A stretch of 64,000 nt of DNA, taken from contig NZ_VCNK01000001.1 in NCBI RefSeq assembly GCF_006265095.1, positions 186,001-250,000 on the forward strand, given 5' to 3'. This DNA comes from Phaeobacter sp. B1627. GTDB lineage: Bacteria; Pseudomonadota; Alphaproteobacteria; Rhodobacterales; Rhodobacteraceae. Below the pieces are notes generated by a model that saw only the letters and a program-made list of their open reading frames with translations, did not search any database and was not told where the DNA came from. Below are positions 24,444 through 33,880 of this stretch, piece after piece. The position numbers and the translations under genes are program-made. Numbering within the stretch: the stretch's first letter is position 1; each line of letters starts with the position of its first letter.

Positions 24444-25631
24444 ATGATCTCTTCCATTCTGCCGACTTACACGCGTGCGCCCCTGAATTTCGTCAAAGGC
24501 GAGGGGTCCTGGCTGATCGAGGCGGATGGCCGACGGTTCCTGGACCTGGGCTCCGGTATCGCGGTGAATTCTCTCGGTCATGCCCATCCCGCCCTGATCG
24601 AGGCACTGACCTCTCAGGCCCAAAACCTCTGGCATGTGTCAAACCTCTATGAAATCCCGCAGCAACAGGCGCTCGCGGACAAGCTGGTGGCGGAAACCTT
24701 CGCTGACACGGTCTTTTTCACCAACTCCGGAACCGAGGCCTGTGAACTGGCCGTCAAGATGGCGCGCAAATACCACTATGAGGCAGGCCATCCCGACCGG
24801 ATCGAAATCCTCACCTTCGAGGGCTCCTTTCACGGTCGCTCGTCGGCAGGGATAGCAGCGGCAGGATCGGAGAAAATGACCAAGGGATTTGGCCCCTTGT
24901 TGCCGGGGTTTGTGCATCTGCCGTGGAATGATCTCGATGCGGTCGAAGCCGCCATCGACGAGAAAACCGCCGCGATTCTGGTCGAACCGGTGCAGGGCGA
25001 AGGTGGTATCCGGCCAATGCCGGACCAGAACCTCAAGGAGCTGCGGGCGCTGTGTGATGCCCATGGGATCCTGTTGATCCTGGACGAGGTTCAATGTGGT
25101 GTGGGCCGGACGGGGCGCCTTTTTGCCCATGAATGGGCGGGCATCACGCCGGATATCATGATGGTGGCCAAGGGCATCGGCGGCGGGTTTCCGCTGGGGG
25201 CGGTGCTTGCAACGGAACGGGCCGCCTCGGGGATGACGGCGGGCACCCATGGGTCGACCTATGGTGGCAACCCGCTGGGCTGCGCCGTTGGCAATGCGGT
25301 GATGGAGATCGTGACCGGACCGGATTTCCTCGACGACGTGAACCGCAAAGCCGGTCTCCTGCGGCAAAAGCTCGAAGGCGTGGTCGCCTCGCATCCGGAG
25401 GTATTCGAAGAGGTCCGCGGCGCGGGGCTGATGCTGGGCCTGAAATGCAAGGCGCTGAATACGGATGTGGTCAAGGCCGGCTATGACGCCGAAATCGCGA
25501 TGGTCCCGGCCGCCGACAATGTGATCCGTCTCCTGCCCGCACTGACCATTTCAGAGGCCGAGATCGAGGAAGCCTGCAGCCGGATCGACGCTGCCGCCAC
25601 TTCGGTGGAAACGGCATCCGCACCCGCCTGA
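24444..25631 (+). CDS. argD: Acetylornithine aminotransferase
   Basis: 395 aa PLP enzyme of arginine biosynthesis (N-acetylglutamate semialdehyde to N-acetylornithine). Class III aminotransferase blocks: 'FTNSGTEACELAVKMARKYHY', 'LVEPVQGEGGIRPM', 'LLILDEVQCGVGRTG' and the Schiff-base lysine in 'MMVAKGIGGGFPLGA'. Two in-frame ATGs are 9 bases apart; the second (24444) sits at the right distance from AAAGGA. Followed by argF in the same direction, with a family B repeat in the 78-base gap. Confidence 0.95.
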   Translation: MISSILPTYTRAPLNFVKGEGSWLIEADGRRFLDLGSGIAVNSLGHAHPALIEALTSQAQNLWHVSNLYEIPQQQALADKLVAETFADTVFFTNSGTEACELAVKMARKYHYEAGHPDRIEILTFEGSFHGRSSAGIAAAGSEKMTKGFGPLLPGFVHLPWNDLDAVEAAIDEKTAAILVEPVQGEGGIRPMPDQNLKELRALCDAHGILLILDEVQCGVGRTGRLFAHEWAGITPDIMMVAKGIGGGFPLGAVLATERAASGMTAGTHGSTYGGNPLGCAVGNAVMEIVTGPDFLDDVNRKAGLLRQKLEGVVASHPEVFEEVRGAGLMLGLKCKALNTDVVKAGYDAEIAMVPAADNVIRLLPALTISEAEIEEACSRIDAAATSVETASAPA

Positions 25632-25633
25632 AC

Positions 25634-25679
25634 TTCATCTTTTCTTCAATACCTCGGGGGTGCGGGGGCTGGCCCCCGC
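25634..25679 (-). repeat. Family B intergenic repeat, copy 2 (inverted)
   Basis: TTCATCTTTTCTTCAATACC then TCGGGGGTGC and a GCGGGGGC/GCCCCCGC hairpin. Read on the minus strand it carries CCCCGAGGTATT and GAAAAGATGAA, as in copy 1 at 11260. It fills most of the argD-argF spacer, inside a likely operon. Confidence 0.7.
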
Positions 25680-25709
25680 GACGCAGACTCCCAGAAAGCA
25701 ACTGACATC

Positions 25710-26636
25710 ATGACCCATTTTCTCGACATCCACAAAACCGATCCCTCCGACCTGCGCCAGATCATAGATCAGGCCGCGCAAATGAAAGCCGCCCGGACAG
25801 GAAGGCCAAAGGGCGCCCCCGATGACACGCAGCCGCTGGCGGGGCGCATGGTGGCCCTGATCTTTGAAAAACCATCGACCCGGACCCGGGTGTCCTTCGA
25901 TGTGGGCGTGCGTCAGATGGGGGGAGAGACCCTGGTGCTCTCCGGCAAGGACATGCAACTCGGCCATGGTGAAACCATCGCGGACACCGCCCGGGTCATG
26001 TCGCGCTATGTCGATCTGATCATGATCCGGACCTTTGACGAGACGGTGCTGACGGAAATGTCGGAATATTCCGATGTGCCGGTGATCAATGGGCTGACGG
26101 ACCGCACCCATCCCTGCCAGATCATGGCCGACATCCTGACCTACGAGGAACACCGCGGCCCCATAAAGGGCAAAAAGGTGGTCTGGACCGGCGATGGCAA
26201 CAATGTCTGCTCATCCTTTCTGCACGCGGCCGGGCAATTCGGCTTTGACCTCACCTTCACAGGCCCGGCCCAGCTTGATCCGGAGGAGGAATTCGTCGGT
26301 TTGGCGCGCAAGGCCGGCTCAACCATCACCATTGAGCGGGATGCTGCAAAAGCCGTCGCGGATGCGGATCTCGTCGTCGCGGATACCTGGGTGTCGATGC
26401 ATGACAGCCAGTCCTCGAAGGAGCGTCGCCATAACATGCTGCGGCCCTATCAGGTCAATGACGCCTTGATGGCCCATGCCAAACCAGACGCCCTGTTCAT
26501 GCATTGCCTGCCGGCCCACCGCGAGGAAGAGGTCACCTCGGCGGTGATGGACGGTCCGCAATCCGTGATCTTTGATGAGGCGGAAAACCGGCTGCATGCG
26601 CAAAAGGCGGTGATGCGCTGGTGTCTTGGCGTCTAG
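25710..26636 (+). CDS. argF: Ornithine carbamoyltransferase
   Basis: 308 aa. Makes citrulline from ornithine and carbamoyl phosphate. The carbamoyl-phosphate motif '[13 protein letters not shown]', '[11 protein letters not shown]', the ornithine-side 'DTWVSMHD' and '[12 protein letters not shown]' are all intact. It follows argD and is probably cotranscribed, although the hairpin-bearing repeat between them could reduce read-through. Confidence 0.97.
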   Translation: MTHFLDIHKTDPSDLRQIIDQAAQMKAARTGRPKGAPDDTQPLAGRMVALIFEKPSTRTRVSFDVGVRQMGGETLVLSGKDMQLGHGETIADTARVMSRYVDLIMIRTFDETVLTEMSEYSDVPVINGLTDRTHPCQIMADILTYEEHRGPIKGKKVVWTGDGNNVCSSFLHAAGQFGFDLTFTGPAQLDPEEEFVGLARKAGSTITIERDAAKAVADADLVVADTWVSMHDSQSSKERRHNMLRPYQVNDALMAHAKPDALFMHCLPAHREEEVTSAVMDGPQSVIFDEAENRLHAQKAVMRWCLGV

Positions 26637-26891
26637 CCTGCCGCCTGCGGAGTGACGCGCTGGCCGGTGTTTCCCGGCGCCTCTATCACGATGCCGCTTT
26701 TCTGCGCCGCCAGAGAGATCTGAACCGGCGGGGAGGGGGCCGGGTGAGCATTTGACCACCTGAGCCTTGACCCGGCCAAGGGCTATCCGCCTGGCACCAG
26801 CCGGGGCAGGGGAGTAGGAGCGGGGGGGCTGGTCAGCCGCTGCCTGCTCTGGCACCTTGCGCGCAAAGAAACGTCAGAGGATGGGGGTGTC

Positions 26892-27911
26892 ATGGGGGAT
26901 GGGCGGATCAGTGTTCTGGGAGACCCCGCCACTGCGGGCTTCTGTGCGGGCCTGTGGGCGGTGGCCGGGCATCACGTGAGCTGGCATGCGCCCGCGCCCC
27001 TGCGCCACCAATTCCTGCATCACGGTCTGGAGCTGATTGATGCCAATGGGCTGGATGCACGGGTCGGACCGGATGTGTTGTGCTGTCCGGCAGAGCCCAC
27101 AACCCTCGGACAGGCTGACATGGTCATCCTCTGTGACTGTCCTCCCGCCGATTGCCCGGACATGGCAGCGCTGCTGTCACGTCACTGCCGGCCGCAGGTC
27201 CCGGTTCTCAGCCTGCGGTCGCGTCCTTGTGTGGACGACCCGTTGGCGGGCGGCCTGGGGGGATGGTCGCTACGCCCGGGCCTGATCCCCTGGGAGGTGC
27301 ATGCCGACGCCGGATATGTCCGCGCAGACAGGGCCCTGCGGTTCAGGCGCCACGGCTCCGGGCCGGTTGTGGTTGCCGCCGGAGGTCACTCTGCGCTGTC
27401 GCAGGGGCTGGATGTGCCCTGCCTCGAGGTGACGGAGCAGGCGGATGTCTCCGGCCGGATCTGGGGGCGCATCCTGACGGATCTGGCGCAGCTGCCGCCA
27501 CCCGAGACAAGTCCCGCCCCGACCGGCGGGCAGCGGGACCCACAGTGGCGGGGGCTTGTGGCGGACCAGCTGCAGGAGGCTCTGATGGTGCTGCATCAGG
27601 CAGGCATCCGGCCGGTGCCACCCTCTGGTCTGCCGCTATGGATGCGCCTGCGGATCCTGCGGATGCGATTTGTGCCCGACGATCTGGTTTGGCGTCTGGG
27701 AGTTTGGACAGACCGGACCGCAGGCCCTGCCATCGCGCAGACGGCGATGGCGTCTGGCTGGGACGAGTTGCTGCGCCCTCTTCTGGACCTCGGGCGGCGC
27801 CTTGGCGTTTCGATGCCTATCCATAAGGCCATGGCCGCACAGGCGGCATCGCTGCCCGCTGTTCAACTGGAGGGCGACAATCCTGCCGCTTTACCCGGTG
27901 ATCGCCCGTAG
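26892..27911 (+). CDS. Divergent ketopantoate reductase-like (PanE/ApbA-like) protein
   Basis: 339 aa. It starts like a Rossmann dehydrogenase ('GRISVLGDPATAGFCAGLWAVAGHHVSWHAP'), but the GxGxxG dinucleotide loop is degenerate. The middle 'GWSLRPGLIPWEVHADAGYV' and the C-terminal helical part ending 'LLDLGRRLGVSMPIHKAMAAQ' are reminiscent of PanE-type proteins. The assignment is tentative and the protein may have lost NADPH binding. It lies 255 bases after argF, and its last 21 bases overlap the 3' end of pit on the other strand. Confidence 0.6.
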   Translation: MGDGRISVLGDPATAGFCAGLWAVAGHHVSWHAPAPLRHQFLHHGLELIDANGLDARVGPDVLCCPAEPTTLGQADMVILCDCPPADCPDMAALLSRHCRPQVPVLSLRSRPCVDDPLAGGLGGWSLRPGLIPWEVHADAGYVRADRALRFRRHGSGPVVVAAGGHSALSQGLDVPCLEVTEQADVSGRIWGRILTDLAQLPPPETSPAPTGGQRDPQWRGLVADQLQEALMVLHQAGIRPVPPSGLPLWMRLRILRMRFVPDDLVWRLGVWTDRTAGPAIAQTAMASGWDELLRPLLDLGRRLGVSMPIHKAMAAQAASLPAVQLEGDNPAALPGDRP

Positions 27912-29369
27912 CAGGACGTAAAGTCCCGCCGATACCGCAGCGGAGAGGGGCACGGTGATCAGCCAGGCTGCGAGAATGGTCAAAACATGGCTCCGGCGCA
28001 CCAGACGGCGGCGGCGGCGGTCCTCTTTTGGCTGGCCGGGACGGATGGGCTTTTGACCGCTCCGCTGGGCCTGGGCGGCCAGATGCTCGCGGAAGAAGCC
28101 GACGCCAAAGACCGCTCCGACCGCCACATGGGTCGAGGAGACCGGCAGGCCGAGCCAGCTGGCGACAATGACCGTCATCGCCGCCGCAGTGGACACGCAA
28201 TAGGCCCGCACAGGGTTGAGTTTGGTAATTTGGCTGCCTACCAGCTTGATCAGCCGCGGACCGAACAGAAGCACCCCCATCGCCATGCCAAGCGCGCCGA
28301 TCAGCAACACCCAGAACGGCACCGCGACCGCCACAAAGGGCATCACATCCGAGTGGCTCTGGCCGAGGACCTGCACGATGGTGGCCAGCGGGCCGATGGC
28401 ATTGGCCACATCGTTGGCCCCATGGGCAAAGGACATCAGAATGGCCGCGATCACCAGCGGCAGGCGGAACAGCGCCTTGATCGCGCCCTTCTGCTGCGCA
28501 AGCTCTGCGGCTCTGCGGTGGATCACGGGGCGGGCGACGGCAAACGACAGCGCGCCAGAAATCACACCGATGGCGAGGGCCACGCGCGGCGTTGCCGAGT
28601 AGAGCGTGTCCGGCAGCTTCAGGGTGAAGAACATGCCGAATGCGCCGCCCATCACCCCCAGAAACACCGGAACCCAATGACGAGCGGCCGTCAGCTTGTC
28701 CGGCTGATCGCTGATCAAACGCTGGATCAGGGCGAGCAACCCCATTGCCAAGGCCGCGCCGATCAGCGGCGTTATCGTCCAGCTGAGGGCAATTCCCCCG
28801 AAGGTCAGCCAGTCCACGGCGGCAAAGCCTGCGGCGGCGGTCGTTGCGCCAATGATCGCACCGATAATGCTCTGCGTGGTCGAGACCGGAGCACCCATCC
28901 AGGTGGCAAGGTTGACCCAGAGCGCAGAGGCCGCCATCGCCGCCATCATGGCCTGAATGATCACATCAGGCGCGCTGACGCTGGCGGGGTCGATCAGGCG
29001 GCGCGATACGGTCGCGACCACCTCGCTGCCACCGAGCATCGCGCCGGCGGTCTCGGCAAGAGCGGCGGCAATCAGCGCAGCCCCCATCGGCAGCGCTTTG
29101 GCGCCGACGGCCGGGCCCATATTGTTGGCCACATCATTGGCACCGATGTTCAGGGCGAGATAGGCGCCAAAGACCGCAGCTGCAGTCGCCATGACCGTGG
29201 TGGGCGCGGCACCGAGGGCCCATGCGGCAGCAAGCCCCGCAAGGAACATGAACGCCAGTGCGACCCCAATGCCGCAGAGCGGGCGCACCACATAGCCCGC
29301 GACCCGCTCTGTCTGGCTGAGGCGGGCGAGATCCTTGTCAAGGGACCGCCAGTTTGCTCTGTCGGACAT
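27891..29369 (-). CDS. pit: Inorganic phosphate transporter, PiT family
   Basis: 492 aa with many membrane helices. Both PHO4 signature repeats are present: 'NIGANDVANNMGPAVGAKALPMG' in the N-terminal half and 'FAHGANDVANAIGPLATIV' in the second, plus 'GAPVSTTQSIIGAIIG' and 'LPVSSTHVAVGAVFG'. It imports phosphate as a metal-phosphate symporter by family. A basic cytoplasmic loop 'PKEDRRRRRLVRRSH' precedes the last helix. It is the last of three minus-strand genes (hrpB, nudix, pit). Confidence 0.93.
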   Translation of the reverse strand: MSDRANWRSLDKDLARLSQTERVAGYVVRPLCGIGVALAFMFLAGLAAAWALGAAPTTVMATAAAVFGAYLALNIGANDVANNMGPAVGAKALPMGAALIAAALAETAGAMLGGSEVVATVSRRLIDPASVSAPDVIIQAMMAAMAASALWVNLATWMGAPVSTTQSIIGAIIGATTAAAGFAAVDWLTFGGIALSWTITPLIGAALAMGLLALIQRLISDQPDKLTAARHWVPVFLGVMGGAFGMFFTLKLPDTLYSATPRVALAIGVISGALSFAVARPVIHRRAAELAQQKGAIKALFRLPLVIAAILMSFAHGANDVANAIGPLATIVQVLGQSHSDVMPFVAVAVPFWVLLIGALGMAMGVLLFGPRLIKLVGSQITKLNPVRAYCVSTAAAMTVIVASWLGLPVSSTHVAVGAVFGVGFFREHLAAQAQRSGQKPIRPGQPKEDRRRRRLVRRSHVLTILAAWLITVPLSAAVSAGLYVLLRAITG

Positions 29370-29470
29370 GTGAGAGACTCCCGGCGTTCAGAGACCTGAG
29401 GGACCAAAGGGTGCAGGCCCCCGGTGTCCGAACAGTATCGCCCAAGGATGTGACACGCAGACCAAAGGCG

Positions 29471-30016
29471 TCAGAACCGGCTCAGCAGGTCGCGAAGCTG
29501 CGGCTCGTCCACCAGGCCTGCGGCCTCTTTCGCCGGCATCCAGCGGCGGGTGCGTTGGTGCATTTCCGGAAACTCATCGAGAATTTCAATGACCTCGAGC
29601 CCGTAGACCAGGGTTTCAAGAGGTTCCAGAGTGCCGTTGTCCAGCCGTTTGTCATATTGGTAGCGGCCAAGGGGCATATCCTCGAACCGGCCTCGGCGCA
29701 CGCCTGCTTCTTCCCAGGCTTCCTGCGCGGCGCTTTCGGCGCTGGTCTTTCCGGCCATTGGCCAGCCCTTGGGCAGCACCCAGCGACCGGTGTCGCGGCT
29801 GGTGATCAGCAGCACTTCGCGCTCGCCTGCCGGTCGGTCTTGTGACTGGCCGTCCTGTGACTGGCCGTCCTGTTTCTGACTGTGCGGTGTTTGGCTGTGC
29901 TGTGTTTGGCCATCCTGTGTCTGGCGATAACACAGCGCGGCAACTTGCAGCCGGCGCGGGCGCGACAGCATGGGCTGGATCGTATGGGACCAAATCTTGT
30001 GCAGGACCTGTTGCAT
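29471..30016 (-). CDS. Nudix hydrolase with inserted pentapeptide repeats
   Basis: 181 aa. 'RRLQVAALCYR' and 'REVLLITSRDTGRWVLPKGWP' lead to the Nudix box 'GKTSAESAAQEAWEEAGV', close to the diphosphoinositol-polyphosphate phosphohydrolase-like type; the substrate is unknown. Between the first strand and 'EREVLLIT' a Gln-rich stretch of six five-residue repeats (DGQTQ, HSQTP, HSQKQ, DGQSQ and so on) is encoded by a 15-bp tandem array. It falls where a tight beta-turn would be, so it may form a flexible loop. The start at 30016 matches the family N terminus; its Shine-Dalgarno is weak. Confidence 0.87.
   Translation of the reverse strand: MQQVLHKIWSHTIQPMLSRPRRLQVAALCYRQTQDGQTQHSQTPHSQKQDGQSQDGQSQDRPAGEREVLLITSRDTGRWVLPKGWPMAGKTSAESAAQEAWEEAGVRRGRFEDMPLGRYQYDKRLDNGTLEPLETLVYGLEVIEILDEFPEMHQRTRRWMPAKEAAGLVDEPQLRDLLSRF
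29840..29929. repeat. 15-bp tandem array, 6 copies, in frame inside the Nudix gene
   Basis: On the plus strand the units include CTGTGACTGGCCGTC, CTGTTTCTGACTGTG, CGGTGTTTGGCTGTG and CTGTGTTTGGCCATC. On the coding (minus) strand each unit gives one five-residue block of the form D/H-G/S-Q-T/S-Q/P/K, and the frame is kept. Confidence 0.9.
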
Positions 30017-30205
30017 GGCGGGTGGCGTTCGGCCCTTGCGGGGCCGATTTTCCTTCTTTGGGAGAGTGTGCTCGATTGAAGCACGGGAAATATGGAAAAA
30101 CCCCCACATTTGCAACGTTTTTGTATGCTGGGCGACGGAAACTGCCCGATATTCGGACGCCTGTGTGTGAAAATGTGCGTTATCAGCCCGTTGGACTGCA
30201 GGGCG

Positions 30206-32695
30206 TCAGCGTCTTGGGCGTGCGCGCAGGGTTGCTTCGGCCTGGGTGGGGTCTTCGGGCCAGGGATGTTTGGGATATTGCGCGCGCATGTCCTTGCGCA
30301 CATCCGCATAGGATCCGGCCCAGAACCCCGGCAGATCGCGGGTGATCTGGATCGGGCGGCGGGCGGGAGACAGCAAGGTCACCTTGAGCGCCACCCCCGC
30401 GACGGTCGGATGGCGGGTGACGCCGAACAGCTCCTGCAGGCGGACTTCGATCCCCGGGATCTCGCCATCGTAGTCGATCGCGATCCGGCGCCCGAGCGGG
30501 GTGATGAAATGGGCGGGGACTTCGCGATCCAAAAGCTCCGTCTGGTGCCAGCTCAGGGCGGCCCGCAGCGCGGGCAGCAGATCAAAGGATTTCCAGGCCT
30601 CGGCGCTGCGCACCCCGGAGATCATCGGCAGCAGCCACTCGTCGAGATGGGCCAGCAGACCTTCTGGTGAGAAATCGGGCAGGTCATGGCCATCGGCGCG
30701 CAGCAGCTCGACCCGGGCCGCCAGCCGCGCCGCAGCGCCAGTGAGGCGCAGTCCGAGATCGCGAACCCCGTCCAGCATGGCGACGGCCACATCCTCTGCC
30801 GGGACGTCGCGCCAGATCCGGTCGTCGAGCACGAGCGCGCCGAAACATTCCTGTTGCCGGGCCAGCACCCGACGATCCCGTTTGGACCATTCGCACAGGC
30901 TGCGCCAGCTGATCTGATCGGAAAAGAGGCTGCGGATTTCCGCCAGGGTGATCTGCGCCGCCAGACGAATTCTGGCCTCGCGGGGGTTGCCGTCGCTGTC
31001 GGTGACCACAAGGTAGGGCGCGCCTGCAAGCGGGTCTCCGTTGTCGAGCACCGCCCCTTTGCCGCCGGCCAGGACGTAGCGGGCATCATCGCCCTTGCGC
31101 CGTTGAGCGACCCGGTCCGGGTAGGCCAGAGCGGCCATGGCGGCGGGCGAGAGGTCGGCGGCGGTGGCGGCGGGGCGGGCGTTGGCGCTCCGGGCATCTG
31201 TTGTGGGCCCGCCGCGCTGCGCACGGAGGCGTTTGGCTTCTGCCGTGATGGTGTGAATGGCGGGCTGTGCGACCTGATAGGGCCGGCGGGCGCGAAAGGC
31301 AGACAGATCGCGCAGGGCTTCGAGGCGCAGGCCAAGATCGACGGGGGCGCCGCGCAAGGGATCGCGGTCCGCCATCAGCGCCGCCAGCGTCGCACTGCGG
31401 GGGCCGGCAATGGCCAGCATATGCGCCAATCGCGGGTGCAAGGGCAGGCGCGCCAGGGTGCGGCCGTGATCGGTGATCCGCCCGCCCGGATCCAGCGCCC
31501 CCAGCATCTGCAGCAATGCGCGGGCCTCGGCGAAACTACCGGACGGTGGCGGTGTCAGCAGCGGCAGATCCGCAGGCTCTGCCCCCCAGAGCGCAAGCTC
31601 AAGCGCCAGCCCGGTGAGGTCGGCGGCCTCGATTTCGGCGGGGGGAAAGGCGGCCAGGGCACCTTCTTCCCCACGCGACCAGAGCCGGTAGCATGTGCCG
31701 GTGGACACGCGTCCCGCCCGACCCCGGCGTTGGGTCGCTTCGGCGCGGGTGACGCGTTCGGTGACCAGCCGCGACATTCCCGATCCGGGATCAAAGCGCG
31801 CGCGCCGGGCCTGTCCCATGTCGACGACGACGCGAATGTCCTCGATGGTCAGAGAGGTCTCGGCGATGGCTGTGGCCAATACGACCTTGCGGCCATCGGG
31901 CTCCGGGCGGATGGCGGCGCGTTGTTCGGAAAAGGGCAGGGCTCCGAACAACGGCCGGATGTGGCAATGGGCGGGCAGTCTCCGTTCCAGCGCGGCGGCC
32001 GCGCGCCGGATTTCGCCTTCGCCGGGCAGGAACACCAACAGCCCGCCGCCGTCCTCGCGGGTTTCCGCCTCGGCCTGAGTGACCAGATCCACCAGCGCAT
32101 CCAGACGCCGTGCCCCGGGGCCCAGAGGCCTATCGAGCCAGCGGGTCTCGACCTCAAAGCTCCGGCCCTCGGAGGTGATGATCGGCGCCTGCATCAATTC
32201 GGCGACCGGTCCGGCATCAAGCGTGGCGGACATGGCCAGCAGGATCAGATCCTCGCGCAGGGCGCCCACGACCTCGAGGCAAAAGGCAAGGCCGAGGTCG
32301 CCATTCAGCGAGCGTTCGTGAAATTCATCGAAGATGACAGCGCCAATGCTGGGCAGGTCAGGCGCGGACTGCAGCATCCGGGTCAGGATGCCCTCGGTGA
32401 CCACTTCGATGCGGGTCGCCTCAGAGGTCTTGGCCTCGCCCCGCACCCGGTAGCCGACGGTCTGACCGACGTTTTCGTTCAGCGTCGAGGCCATTCGCTC
32501 GGCGGCAGTCCGGGCCGCGAGGCGGCGCGGCTCCAGCATCAGGATCCGGCCCGTGGTCAGGCCGGCGTCCAGCATGGCCAGCGGCACACGTGTGGTTTTG
32601 CCCGCGCCCGGCGGGGCCTGCAGCACGGCGCGGCCATGGCCTCTGAGGGCGTTGATCAGGTCAGGAAGCGCGTCATCAATGGGGAGCCGTGTCAT
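30206..32695 (-). CDS. hrpB: ATP-dependent helicase HrpB
   Basis: 829 aa DEAH/RHA-type helicase. Walker A is 'APPGAGKTTRVPLAML', motif Ia 'LMLEPRRLAARTAAERMA', motif II 'DEFHERSLNGDLGLAF', motif III 'LLAMSATLD', motif VI 'QRRGRAGRVSTGTCYRLW'. The HrpB-specific C-terminal domain follows, ending 'PIQITRDLPGFWAGSYADVRKDMRAQYPKHPWPEDP'. Its physiological role is unclear. A GTG start at 32803 is possible, but the ATG at 32695 gives the usual N terminus. Divergent from meaB. Confidence 0.95.
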   Translation of the reverse strand: MTRLPIDDALPDLINALRGHGRAVLQAPPGAGKTTRVPLAMLDAGLTTGRILMLEPRRLAARTAAERMASTLNENVGQTVGYRVRGEAKTSEATRIEVVTEGILTRMLQSAPDLPSIGAVIFDEFHERSLNGDLGLAFCLEVVGALREDLILLAMSATLDAGPVAELMQAPIITSEGRSFEVETRWLDRPLGPGARRLDALVDLVTQAEAETREDGGGLLVFLPGEGEIRRAAAALERRLPAHCHIRPLFGALPFSEQRAAIRPEPDGRKVVLATAIAETSLTIEDIRVVVDMGQARRARFDPGSGMSRLVTERVTRAEATQRRGRAGRVSTGTCYRLWSRGEEGALAAFPPAEIEAADLTGLALELALWGAEPADLPLLTPPPSGSFAEARALLQMLGALDPGGRITDHGRTLARLPLHPRLAHMLAIAGPRSATLAALMADRDPLRGAPVDLGLRLEALRDLSAFRARRPYQVAQPAIHTITAEAKRLRAQRGGPTTDARSANARPAATAADLSPAAMAALAYPDRVAQRRKGDDARYVLAGGKGAVLDNGDPLAGAPYLVVTDSDGNPREARIRLAAQITLAEIRSLFSDQISWRSLCEWSKRDRRVLARQQECFGALVLDDRIWRDVPAEDVAVAMLDGVRDLGLRLTGAAARLAARVELLRADGHDLPDFSPEGLLAHLDEWLLPMISGVRSAEAWKSFDLLPALRAALSWHQTELLDREVPAHFITPLGRRIAIDYDGEIPGIEVRLQELFGVTRHPTVAGVALKVTLLSPARRPIQITRDLPGFWAGSYADVRKDMRAQYPKHPWPEDPTQAEATLRARPRR

Positions 32696-32905
32696 GGCGG
32701 AGCTTATCGCCAATCGGGGCGTCGGCGTCCAGAGCAACTGCGGCTGCCGCGCGCGGGCAATACCGGCCTCGGCGTAGCGGACTGGGCAGATCGGACTGGT
32801 CACGCGGGGGGTCAGAACCCATGGCGCCGGAGTTTCCGACCCGCGCCTCTGGACAAAAGCGCCTTGCCTGCGCCATCAAGACGCAAGCAGGACAAAAGGC
32901 GCGCT

Positions 32906-33880
32906 ATGGACATTGCACATCTGAGTGACCGGATCTTGAACGCGGACCGTCGGGCGCTGGCGCGGGCGATCACCCTCGTGGAAAGTGCGCGCGCCGATCA
33001 CCGTGTGGCGGCGGATGATCTGTTGTCCCGGCTTGCCGCCAGCGGCCGTCAGTCGCTGCGGATCGGTCTGTCCGGGACACCGGGCGTCGGCAAGTCCACA
33101 TTCATCGAGGCCTTCGGAATGATGCTGATTGCCAAAGGGTTGCGGGTGGCGGTGCTGGCCGTGGATCCAAGCTCCGCACGCTCCGGCGGCTCCATTCTGG
33201 GTGACAAGACACGAATGGAGCGGCTGAGCCGGGAGCGCAGCGCCTTCATCCGGCCCAGCCCGAGCCAGAGCCATCTCGGGGGGGTCGCACGACGAACCCG
33301 GGATGCCGTGGCGCTCTGTGAGGCGGCGGGGTTTGACGTGGTTCTGATCGAGACGGTGGGGGTGGGGCAGTCGGAAACCGTGGTCTCGGAGCTGTCGGAC
33401 CTGTTCCTGTTGCTTCTGGCGCCTGCCGGTGGGGATGAATTGCAGGGGGTGAAGCGCGGCATCATGGAGATCGCGGACCTGATTCTTGTGAACAAGGCCG
33501 ATGGCGATCTGAAGGCGACAGCGACCCGGACCTGCGCCGATTACGCAGGGGCGCTGCGGCTGTTGCGCAAGCGCCCGCAGGATCCCGAGGGCTTTCCCAA
33601 GGCGCTGACTGTTTCGGCGCTGGAGGAGGCCGGGCTGGAGCAGAGTTGGGAGGAGATCCAGGCGCTCGCCAACTGGCGGCGCGAGAGTGGCCATTGGGAC
33701 CGCAACCGGGCAGCGCAGGCGCAATATTGGTTTGCCGAGGAGGTGCGTCAGGCCTTGCTGGCGCGGTTGGAAACCCCGTGGGCCAGGTCCCGGATGGCCG
33801 AACTGTCGTCGGCTGTGGCCGATGGGCGCCAGACGCCGCAGGCCGCCGCCCGGGACCTGTTGGCCGGTTTGGGGGTCTGA
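32906..33880 (+). CDS. meaB: Methylmalonyl-CoA mutase-associated GTPase MeaB
   Basis: 324 aa G3E-family GTPase that protects and reloads B12-dependent methylmalonyl-CoA mutase. P-loop 'GLSGTPGVGKSTFIEAF', Mg-binding 'LAVDPSSARSGGSILGDKTRM', 'IETVGVGQSETVV' and the guanine-specificity motif 'VNKADG' are present. The frame is open for a very long way upstream, but only because of high GC antisense to hrpB; AAAAGG before the ATG at 32906 and the family N terminus fix the start. No mutase gene is in the window. Confidence 0.95.
   Translation: MDIAHLSDRILNADRRALARAITLVESARADHRVAADDLLSRLAASGRQSLRIGLSGTPGVGKSTFIEAFGMMLIAKGLRVAVLAVDPSSARSGGSILGDKTRMERLSRERSAFIRPSPSQSHLGGVARRTRDAVALCEAAGFDVVLIETVGVGQSETVVSELSDLFLLLLAPAGGDELQGVKRGIMEIADLILVNKADGDLKATATRTCADYAGALRLLRKRPQDPEGFPKALTVSALEEAGLEQSWEEIQALANWRRESGHWDRNRAAQAQYWFAEEVRQALLARLETPWARSRMAELSSAVADGRQTPQAAARDLLAGLGV

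Noticed and set aside
27987-29399. A 470-codon plus-strand open frame antisense to pit
   Set aside because: Its His/Arg-rich composition is the usual reverse-complement shadow of a transporter gene; both PiT signatures are intact on the minus strand.
30686-32905. A very long plus-strand open frame running antisense to hrpB into meaB
   Set aside because: It is a high-GC shadow of hrpB: Gly/Arg/Gln-rich, with no domains. meaB starts at 32906 with a proper ribosome-binding site.
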